Assembly: GCA_033239005.1 (NCBI GenBank) | Contig: BSQZ01000080.1 | Span: forward strand, 1,324,501 to 1,388,500 | Length of the DNA: 64,000 bases | Source of the DNA: Lamellibrachia satsuma | Taxonomy: Eukaryota; Annelida; Polychaeta; Sabellida; Siboglinidae | Reading direction: 5' to 3' | In this document: positions 13,701 to 25,500 of the stretch, piece by piece | Layout of the letters: each line of letters opens with the position of its first letter | How positions within the stretch are numbered: position 1 is the first letter of the stretch | Notes under the pieces: generated by a model | Seen by the model: the letters and a program-made list of their open reading frames with translations, nothing else | Told to the model about the DNA's origin: nothing | Databases searched by the model: none | Position numbers and translations under genes: made by a program

Positions 13701-16700
13701 TCGATATTTTTTTGGCCTGGCAACTATGCACAGTTTATGAAATGTCACTGACGGTGGAGTGCCACCGGCAGCAGCGGTTTTGCCAAAAATGTAACGAAAA
13801 TATATTGCGAAGTAAATAAAAGTAACGAAGTAAAAAGTCACATTACTTTAAATAAAACTACTTCGTTACAAGTAAAAGTACTTAGTCAAAATTCTACTTC
13901 GTTACATGCCAATTACTTGAAATAACTACTCAAGTATTGTAACGAAGTATGTTTACTTCGTTACATGCTAACCCTGAATATTACCATTTATCGCACTATT
14001 GCTGGTGCCAAGAACTAACCTTGATATGGTGGCATATCATCAATGAAGACAGATTGTCCAAGAGCATTGTTGATGGCAGAATTGATCGGCAGTGACCGTC
14101 CGACTGCATCTGAGCGGCTCTGGTCAGCTGGAGCTTCCTCATACACCTGAACACCCCGGGCAGGGACCCGGGGTAAGGGAGTTGTGGCGCTAAGGTCAGA
14201 CCATAGCATTTCCCCAACTGTCGCTGTCTGCTGAAATGTTTATGATCAGACAAATAAAACAACACCACTCAGTCAGCTGTCTTACACGCTGCAGACAATG
14301 TTTACCACAAGAGACACAGTTTGGAATAGTACAAGTAACTAACAGTAGAGGCTGCTTGTTGAACTATTGGAGCAGTCGACTGACAGACGAACGCAAGAAA
14401 TGAAGTGGACACACAAAATCAGAAACGATGAAGTTCAGAGGGCAGGAAACAAACTTAACACATGGAATATACATGTAATAGAAATGTATATATTTGTTGA
14501 GGGTCAAGCGTGACAAACACAATTACTTTTTACACAGAGAGACGAGAACAGGGGGAGAAGGAGAGATGGAGGGAGGAGGGGAGGAGAGGTTTCAGTACAG
14601 TCTGCTCTACTGCAGTTCTCAAAGTGAGCACAAATGAAGTGTTTACCTTTCCTTCATGAAGCTTCATCTGAACGCTTAGATAGAACTTGAAGAAGAGGCT
14701 GACAGCCAGCGTTTGTTTGTAAGCATCTGAGTCAGACTGACCACCAGTGGTAGGTCTTAGTTCAGTGGCCAGGAGGTCAGAAGTCACAGTGACCAACTTG
14801 TCCTCCCATGCACTATCAAACAGAACTACTGTGTCACTATGACAACCATCTTCTGCTTTTAACTGTTAATACCAAAACATAACACTGTTAATGTTTTTAT
14901 AAACTAACATATTCTAGACGTGGCATAAGATTTCAAAGTACACATAACAGCATTTCTCCATGGCAAATGATATTCAATATCTTAAAACTTTGCATCATGT
15001 ATAGAATAACTGTCATAAAACTAAAAATGTAAGATTTTTTCTCTCTTCATAGAACCAATGAAACTGTGATTATTTTAAGAGTGTTTACCAGCCAATCAGC
15101 TTGTCCCGTGTGTTTGTTGCGAGCATACTGGTGGAGCGAACACCACCAAAGCTGAGAGCAATGTCTTCTATGATGTCAGTGTTTTCCTCGAAGACAACTC
15201 TCATGGCTGCATTCACACAGACAATCTCCTCCTTCTGACTAGCAGCCTTGTGGAGCTTGAAGCCCTCGATGTGTTCCCTCTGTAACAGTGGGAAGTTGGT
15301 GTGATTGTTTGGTCGAAGGTTCAGAAGTTGTAGTTAACTGCAGTCTCTGTATTAGTTAGTTTTTGAATAGTTCAGATATATAAAGATTGAGATTGGGTTG
15401 GTATTATTTCTATTTAAGTTCACAAAGACCTGTTCAAAACAGGAAATGACAAATTAAAATAAAGTTTTACACACACGAGCGCATGCACGCACGCACGCAC
15501 GCACATATGCACATACACACGTACATACATATGCTACTCATGCACATACACAATATAACACACGCACATAGACACACATACATGCACGCACATACATGCA
15601 CGCACTCACACACACACGTACATACACATGTTACACACGCATATATACATGCACGCATGTACACAGAATTGTTCACCTTAATTTTTCAATCTCTACATCC
15701 ATTTTTGCTAAACAACTGAGATTTATGAAAACACAATCTATCTCTAAGACTACCATAAATAATGGAGTAAGATTGAGGAGGATATCATAAGCACACTGCA
15801 GCACCTGTGAGCTGTATGGCAACAGCAGAGACAGCAGAATGTCCTGGGGCTGTAGAACTGTCTCTCGGCACTTCACAAAGAAAGCTTCATCCATCGCAAC
15901 CTGTCGCTGAGAGCCATCTACAGACCAACACAGTCAACATACAGAGAAAGTGTGTGCCTGTATCTTACTTGAAGAAATGTGTAATATAAGAATAATTCTG
16001 AATAAAATCTATCTGTTAACATCATTAATAATTTCACTAAGCAACACTGTAAACAATAATTACTTTGGTATAAAATTAAAAATCTATTGGATGAGAGAAT
16101 CCTACTAAGACAAAATTTGGTTGATGTTGTAGGAATCACATTCTTACTTTCCACAGTAATAATATTGTATCATTACTACAGTAAGAACTACTGTATTGTA
16201 TTGTATTCCATAGTAATAATATAGTATAATTACTAGTCAGAACTATTGTATTGTATTGTTTTGTATTCCATAGTAATAATACAGTATAATTACTACAGTC
16301 AGAACTATTGTATTGTATTGTATTCCATAGTAATAATATAGTATAATTACTACAGTCAGAACTATTGTATTGTATTGTATTGTATTGTATTGTATTGCAG
16401 CCCTTGTTTTTGCACATTTTATGCCACAAATATTTTTTTTTACTTATGAAACAGTTTGTTTTATTCAGTGTATTTTTGACATACTCACCATCAAGGCTGG
16501 TCAGATGTGACACTGATATTTACATCAGTTTCACCAAACAAAAGGATTTATTGCATATATAACAATACTATATTTTAAAAGTTGGGTCAGAACAATAAAA
16601 ATCACTGGAATTACACTGCTCAACTCACCAGGTGACACCACCGTAACACAGCTGCACGAAGCAAGGAACTGAGTGTTCAGATCGGAGGATGTACTGGCGG

Positions 16701-19435
16701 CCATGATGTGGCCACCTAGTGTCTGGAACAGGAAAACATTTCTTTAAGATAATAAAAAGAATACTTATCATGTTCTTGCAAAGCTACCCCTTTTTAAAGA
16801 AGGCATTTTATATTTAACAAGATTTAACAAGATTTGCCATCCAAGCCAAAGGCCCAGATGGCAAGTGGACAAGGAAGCCATTGGCTTATCGAGAGTCCAA
16901 CAATGTTCACCTACTTATAACCCGCCCTCCTGATATATGTGTCAACCTTGTTTTTAAACATATTCACGCTGCTAGCAGTTACACAATCTGTAGACAGATT
17001 GTTCCATTCATTTATTGTCCTCTGTGAGAACGAGTGCTTCCTGATGTCCAATCTACATTGATCCTTTACTAATTTTACCTCATGTCCTCTAGTTCTGCTA
17101 TCCTTCTTGAGTGAGAAAAACATATTTCTATCAATATTTTCATACCCATTCAATACCTTAAAAACTTCAATCTGATCTCCTCTTAACCTCCTTGTCTCTA
17201 GAGTTGTTAAACCACATTCTTTCAGGCGTGCTTCATAACTAAGGTCTCTAAGTTCTGGAATCATTTTAGTTGCTCTCCTTTGTATGCGTTCAAGCGTATC
17301 TATATCCTTCTTACGATATGGTCTCCATGCTTGTATACAGTATTCTAAATGAGGTCTAACTATTGCTTTATAAAGAGGTATAATTAACTTTTTTCCCTTG
17401 TATGTTATGTTTCTTCTAATCAATCCAAGAATTTGATTACCCTTTGAAGCTGCAATACCACACTGCTCTGAAACTTTCATATCAGCGCTTATTGTAACTC
17501 CTAAGTCCTTTTCTTTTACAGTAGTACCAAGAACAGTAGTTCCCATTTTATAGTTTACATTCAAGTTCCCATGTCCTGTATGTAGGCATTTACATTTCCC
17601 AAAATTGAACAGCATCTGCCATTTCTCAGACCATTTCACTAATCTGTCTAGATCGTTTTGTAAATGTTGTTTATCACCATCAGTATTAACCTTTCTAAAC
17701 AGTTTTGTGTCATCCGCAAATTTCAGTACGTTACTTGTTATACTCTCGTCCAAGTCATTGATATAAATTAAGAATAATATAGGTCCTAATACTGATCCTT
17801 GAGGTATCCCACTCAAAACCGATTTCCAATTTGAAACTTCGCCATCTACTACAACTCATTGTCTTCTGTCAGTCAGCCATTGTTCTATCCAGTCAGTTAT
17901 GCTATCCCCGATACCATGGGCTTTTAATTTAAGTAGCAATCTTTGATGTGGCACTTTGTCAAAAGCTTTCTGAAAATCTAAGTAGATAATATCTACTGGC
18001 GATCCCTCGTCTATCCACTTAGTGATTTCTTCCAAAAAACATAACATATTTGTTAAGCATGACCTCGCTTTAAGGAATCCATGTTGAGATGAATTTAATA
18101 ATTTATGCTTAACGAGGAAGTCCACCATATGGTCTTTAATTAACCTTTCTAATAATTTACAAATCACTGACGTTAAACTCACTGGTCTGTAATTCTCTGA
18201 CTTATTTCTCGAACCCTTTTTAAATATTGTTGCATACATCAATTTATTTTTTATTATGTTCTCATGTGAAGAAATTGGCAGAATTGACCGATCCACTCAT
18301 GTGGTTGAGAGATAGAGTCCATACGAGGTTACTCATTTATCCACTGTTTGGAACTTTACTTCCCCTGGCACTAGGGACCAATACCTAGTACAAGTTGTAG
18401 TGCCTCTTCCGAAAGACACAGGCAATGTTGAGTGAACAAAGTTGCCTAAGTTTCAAAACAGCAGCATGATGGACTCAAACCATGGACCTCTCTAACCACC
18501 AAGCTACAGCACCCCCCACACACTGGTCCACTCTAACCACCAAGCTCCAACACCCCCCACATACTGGTCCTCTCTAACCACCAAGCTACAGCACCCTCAC
18601 ACACACTGGTCCTCTCTAACCACCAACTACAGCACCCCCCCACATACTGGTCCTCTCTAACCACCAAACTACAGCACCCCACACACTGGTCCTCTCTAAC
18701 CACTAAGCTACAGCACCCCCCCACACACACACTGGTCCTCTCTAACCACTAAGCTACAGCACCCCCCGCACCAACACACTGGTCCTCTCTAACCACTAAG
18801 CATTACATTCTAACCATCCTACTACTGTGCCCTAATATACATTCTAACCATCCTACTACTGTTCCCTAATTTACATTCTAACCATCCTACTACTGTGCCC
18901 TAATATACATTCTAACCATCCTACTACTGTTCCCTAATTTACATTCTAACCATCCTACTACTGTGCCCTAATATACATTCTAACCATCCTACTACTGTGC
19001 CCTAATATACATTCTAACCATCCTACTACTGTGCCCTAATATACATTCTAACCATCCTACTACTGTGCCCTAATATACATTCTAACCACAGTATTACTGT
19101 GCCCTAATATACATTCTAACCATCCTACTACTGTGCCCTAATATACATTCTAACCACACTACTACTGTGCCCTAATATACATTCTAACCACAGTACTACT
19201 GTGCCCTAATATACATTCTAACCACACTACTACTGTACCCTAATGTACATTCTAACCATTCTACTACTGCACCCCAATTTATATTCTAACTAACCTACTA
19301 CTGTGCCCCAATATACATTCTACCTACCCTACTACTGTACCCCAATATACATTCTAATTACCCTACTACTGCACCTTAATATAAATTCTAACCACCCTAC
19401 TATTATAAGAAAAGTTTAAGAAAAAATATATATAC

Positions 19436-19515
<80 letters not shown>

Positions 19516-22500
19516 GTACCGGTAAACGTAATTTTTGACTAAGCTTAAATAGACCAGCTATATTTAGTAATTAAAATACATGGCACAGTGACTGAAATAT
19601 TAAAATTATTAAATAAATAGCTACAATATATTAATATTAAATAAAATATTAAATAATAAATACATAAGTAAATAGATAAAAATATAAAATATGTGTCCAT
19701 AAAAATTATTGAAGCACAGTTCCTCAGTGGAAGTACGCCAGCTTAAATAAATGAGTTTTAAGGAGAATCTTGAACTTAGTCAGATTGTCTATTTTTCGCA
19801 TGTTTTTGGGCAGAATTCCAAAGTGTAGGTCCGGATACACCGAGAAAGCTCACTTGCCATAGCCCTCTAGGTTGTAGCATTATACATTCTAACCCTCCTA
19901 CTACTGTGCCCCAATATACATTCTAACCCTCCTACTACTGCACCCCAATATACATTCTAACCATCCTACTACTGCACCCCAATACACATTCTAACCATCC
20001 TACTAATGTGCCCCAATATACATTCTAACTACCATACTACTGCGCCCAAATATACATTCTAACCATCCTACTACTGCGCCCAAATATATATTCTAACCAT
20101 CCTACTACTTCACCCCAATATACATTCTAACCATCCTACTATTGTGCCCCAATATACATTCTAACTACACTACTACTGAGCCCCAACTTACATTCTAACC
20201 ATCCTACTACTGTGCCCCAATACACATTCTATCCATCCTACTACTGCACCCCAATACACATTCTAACCATCCTACTACTGCACCCCAATACACATTCTAA
20301 CCATCCTACTACTGCGCCCCAATACACATTCTAACCATCCTACTACTGCACCCCAATACACATTCTAACCCTCCTACTACTGCGCCCCAATATACATTCT
20401 AACTATCTTACTAATGCACCTCAATAGACATTATGCTGCAAACACATCATAACATTCCCAGCATGCAATACTCACAGCACTATTGCGGAGTTGTACGCTG
20501 CCAACTTGACCCAGTTTCACGAGCAGCGAATTTAACAGTCGAGTCTTGTGCTCTGTGACATGTAATGTATAAAAACATGATCCAGTTTTTCTAACACATT
20601 TACAAATTGTTTGTTCCAAACTCTCATTTCTAGTTTGTGCTAAATCCAAAAACATTGAGTACATGTCATTAAGTCGTGAATCTAGTCTGAAAATAAACAC
20701 TCAGGTGGACATTGCCAATTCTGAGTTACATGAGTTTTTGATAACGAGATGTTTTTTTCATTGTGATGCTCTTTACCTTTCACCTACCAACAGGTTGTCT
20801 ATTTTCTTTTTTAAAGGCTTTGTTAAATAAAGTCATTCCAACAATCTCTGTGAATGTATTTTACTTTTACAGAAATATGTTTTCTTTTTCATGCATCTAC
20901 ATCGAAGCCGTGTTGCACATGTTTAGACCATCTTATGGACCATGTCACATCAACCTGGGAGTTGCTCAATGGTCTCTTGTAGGACCTCTTCCATCTCACT
21001 GAGGGTCACAGAAGACCCAAACACTAAGCCTTGGTCGGTCACTTTGATCTCTTTCATTTCTGGCACCTTTGAAGAATCAATGATGACCTTGGGGTGACGG
21101 CTAAACCCTACAACTACCAACACATAGAAAACATGAATAAAATATCTGTATTTGGTTGACTATTGTTCTATTGGCTACACCAGGTGATGGTTTAATAATC
21201 ACATGATACAGCACCATACCCGTCAACCCCTGATAAACAAAACCATAGCGCAGAGAGATGAAAAACATAAACTTGCTGGAAAACACGATCAGTTTGATGA
21301 TGCGTATTAAACCTATATATACACTGATTCATGAATGGCCAATGAGAGCAGATCAAGGGAGCTTAACTAAAACAACATACCTTACATAACTATGAGAGCC
21401 GATCAAGGGAGCTTAACTAAAACAACATACCTTACATAACAATGAGAGCCGATCAAGGGAGCTTAACTAAAACAACATACCTTACATAACTATGAGAGCC
21501 GATCAAGGGAGCTTAACTAAAACAACATACCTAACATAACAATGAGAGCAGATCAAGGGAGCTTAACTAAAAAAACATACCTTACATAACAATGAGAGCA
21601 GATCAAGGGAGCTTAACTAAAAAAACATACCTTACATAACTATGAGAGCCGATCAAGGGAGCTTAACTAAAACAACATACCTTACATAACAATGAGAGCA
21701 GATCAAGGGAGCTTAACTAAAACAACATACCTTACATAACAATGAGAGCCGATCAAGGGAGCTTAACTAAAACAACATACCTTACATAACAATGAGAGCA
21801 GATCAAGGGAGCTTATCTAAAACAACATACCTTACATAACAATGACAGCCGATCAAGGGAGCTTAACTAAAACAACATACCTTACATAACAATGAGACCG
21901 ATTAAGGGAGCTTAACTAAAACAACATACCTTACATAACAATGAGAGCCGATCAAGGGAGCTTAACTAAAACAACATACCTTACATAACAATGAGACCGA
22001 TCAAGGAAGCTTAACTAAAACAACATACCTTACATAACAATGAGACCGATCAAGGGAGCTTAACTAAAACAACATACCTTACATAACAATGAGACCGATC
22101 AAGGGAGCTTAACTAAAACAACATACAATGGATATGATCTGAGGGCTTGGTATGTACAACAAATAAAGTAACATACAATATACAAAATATTTAAAATATA
22201 AAAGATTGAGACCCAAGGGAAAAAGAGAGTGACAGACAGCCAATACTAAGGCTTACTTTGCTCATAGTTCCCACCAATCAACTTGGCATCAGGGTGAGAT
22301 GTGTTCAGTTCTAGCAGCTGCTGAAGGCTGGTTGGTCTGTACCATGTGGCCTTCTCCGAGGTAAACTTCAAACACTCTTCATCCAACTGTGCGCAGAGCT
22401 ATAAAAGCAGTGTTGATGTTTCAGTCACATAGAATATTAACAGTGCAGTTTTATTTTAGTTTGCCAAAGTATGTATTTGCATTTTGATAAAGGCACCTTG

Positions 22501-25500
22501 TCAAAATGGTCACCTCAGTAATACAGCCACCTTGCCATTGTGGTCACCTCAGTAATATACCCACCTTGCCATTGTGGTCACCTCAGTAATACAGCCACCT
22601 AGGCATCGTGTTCACCTCAGTAATACAGCCACCTTGCCATTGTGGTGGCTGTATTACTGAGGTGACCACAATGGCACCTTGCCATTGTGATCACCTCAGT
22701 AATACAGCCACCTCGTCATTGTGGTCACCTCAGTAATACAGCTACCTCATCATTGTGATCACCTCAGTAATAGAGCCATCTTGCCATTGTGGTCACCTCA
22801 GTAATACAGCCACCTTGCCATTATGATCACCTCAGTAATACAGTCACCACGTCATTATGGTCACCCCATAGGACATTAACCCCACTAATACGGTCACCTT
22901 GTAACTTTTGCTCAGTCCTGAGGGTGACCTTAATAATGAGGTTCCACTGCACTCGCAGCATTCCTAAAATGATTTATATATATATATATATAATATTATA
23001 TGATTTATATTATGATTTATTTATGATATTTGTTAGTTTTATGTGATCTTAAATTCAGAAAGTCCTAGAACTTCATCACTGAAATACCATCAAACAAAAA
23101 ACACTGGAAAATGCATCTGTCAAACTGGACCAGCTAGCAGATGAAGTCTGTGACTTCAAGACGGTGCTAAGATGTTTAGATCTGTTTGGCTCCGATATCG
23201 CAAACTATACAAGCAACCCACAATACATAACGACCACGGAACAACAGTTGTAGACCCAGTAGAATTTGGAAATCTTGTGACAAGTTCCGAGGAGAAATAG
23301 ACCTTGGAATTTCAGCATTCATCGGTGAACCTCACCCCCTAGAACACCCGATCACCTACACGGAAGCAGAACACTCAATGAACCACCTTAACAATAACCG
23401 AGCTAGTGGAAGTGACGAGTTACTGGGTGAACTACGAAAATGTGAATCTGAAATACTTGTGAAACCTATAGTAAACATATTCAACAGTGCACTAACTGAA
23501 CAGCAAACACTCTCACAGCTTGGTCATGGGGTTTTGATCCTGCTCTCAAAACCTGGAACGCCAGTTGGTGCAATGACCAGTCTAACACCTATAGTGCTAC
23601 AAAATGCACTAAGAAAGACACTGTCATTAGCAAGCATAGCAGACAAAGTTGATGCGTTCTTCTCTCAAGGACAAAGCGGATTTCGACATGGCCGCAGCAC
23701 AGCAGATGTTGTACATGGCTATCATTGCCTAGCCACCAAAACGCGACGTTTTCAAAGCTCGGTACATGTACTATGTATTGACATGAGTTGTCCATTTGAC
23801 ACCTGCAGGCGAGATAAGCTAATAACAGTTCTTGAGTCTTTCTTTGGCGAATTGGAACTGCGAATCATCCGAATGCTCCTTGCAGAAACAATATTAAAAC
23901 CGGACAAATGTCCAAAATTCACATCCACCATCAACACAACACAAGGTACAATCTATTGCCTGTACTCTTTGTGATCTACTTGGAAGCCGCCCTCTATGAT
24001 CTGAGAGACAACTTGCTGCAATGCCCTGGAGAAGACACTGAAATGCCATACTACATGGCATATGTCGACAACATTGACTTCATAGGCAAAGCCAACCAAT
24101 TCCTGGACGAGCTACAACGAATCGCTCTGGTTGCCTGTCAAAATGGTATCTTAACATCAATAAATCCAAAATAGAGTGTACCAATATTCACAGAACAACC
24201 ATGCTGGAGAAGGTTGGCGCATGACACGCAAGCTAGGCTCTCTACTTGGGGACATGCATGACATGACACGCAAGCTAGGCTCTCTACTTGGGGACATGCA
24301 TGACTTGACACGCAAGCTAGGCTCTCTACTTGGGGACATGCATGACTTGACACGCAAGCTAGGCTCTCTACTTGGGGACATGCATGACATGACACGCAAG
24401 CTAGGCTCTCTACTTGGGGACATGCATGACATGACACGCAAGCTAGGCTCTCTACTTGGGGACAAGCATGACAAGACACGCAACCTAGGCTCTCTACTTG
24501 GGGACATGCATGACATGACACGCAAGATAGGCTCTCTACTTGGGGACAAGCATGACAAGACACGCAATCTAGGCTCTCTACTTGGGGACATGCATGACAT
24601 GGCACGGAGAAAACCACTTGCAGTTGTGGCGTTCTGGAAGTTGTGGTCTCTCTGGGTCAGACACCATCCCAAGACCTCCGAGACACCATCCCAAGACCTC
24701 CAAGACACCATCCCAAGACCTCCGAGACACCATCCCAAGACCTCCGGCTGTGACTATAGATTGCGTTTATAGTCCCTGTGCTCACATACAACACAGGACG
24801 TGGCGACTAACACTAACAGAATGGGCCAGGTTTGATGCATTCCACCATCATCAGCTAAAACAGGTCATCGACATGAGATACCCTCAGCGGATCTCAAACA
24901 ACGCCCTCTACCGAAAATGTGCGTGCAACCCACTGAGCATATCTGCCACCAAACTCATTTGATTCTGTATGGACATGTGCTCTGTATGCCATGTCAAGCC
25001 CCTGCACAGCTGGCCATAGGCCAACATTTCACATCCGCAGACGTTGCTGGCTGGCGAGGGCCACCACGAAGAACACTCCCAACTGCCCTCAACAAAGATT
25101 TGCACGAAGTCGGCAAGAGTGTTCGAAACCAGCAAGATCTAGACTGGCTGAGATCGCATAACTGAAATCAATGGAAGAACTTAAGCAAGAACATCTTGAA
25201 ACTGTCTCCACTGTTGCGGTGAGGCAGTGACGTGAAAGTGTGATCACACACACTCTCTCTCTCTCTTATGCACGCACGCACCCATGCACGCATGCACACA
25301 CGCACACACACTCACTATATATAATATTTAATGAGAGATTGCTTTGCAAAACAGAATGTCTTCTATTACCACAGTAATACTATATATATATATATGCTAT
25401 TTACAATTTATCTACAATTGTCTATACCTAATGTGCGACAAAATATTGTGCTGACAAATTTTTTCATTGCATCATGTTAAACATACATTTACCTGCAATT

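Larger units (their letters stand above)
23050..25210 (+). mobile_element. LINE with reverse transcriptase, decayed, in intron 8
   Basis: Plus-strand frame of 198 codons at 23378-23974 with [15 protein letters not shown] and [18 protein letters not shown] (degenerate palm), then [15 protein letters not shown], where the usual DD is VDN. It continues through a 42-bp expansion at 24216-24606 into [38 protein letters not shown] and [20 protein letters not shown]. The YVDN motif and frameshifts indicate it is dead. Its 3' end recurs at 53925-54150. Confidence 0.82.

Noticed and set aside
21330..22125. CRISPR-like look of regularly repeated units
   Set aside because: Units are contiguous with no unique spacers, and the DNA is eukaryotic; it is a minisatellite. 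The same applies to all other arrays here.
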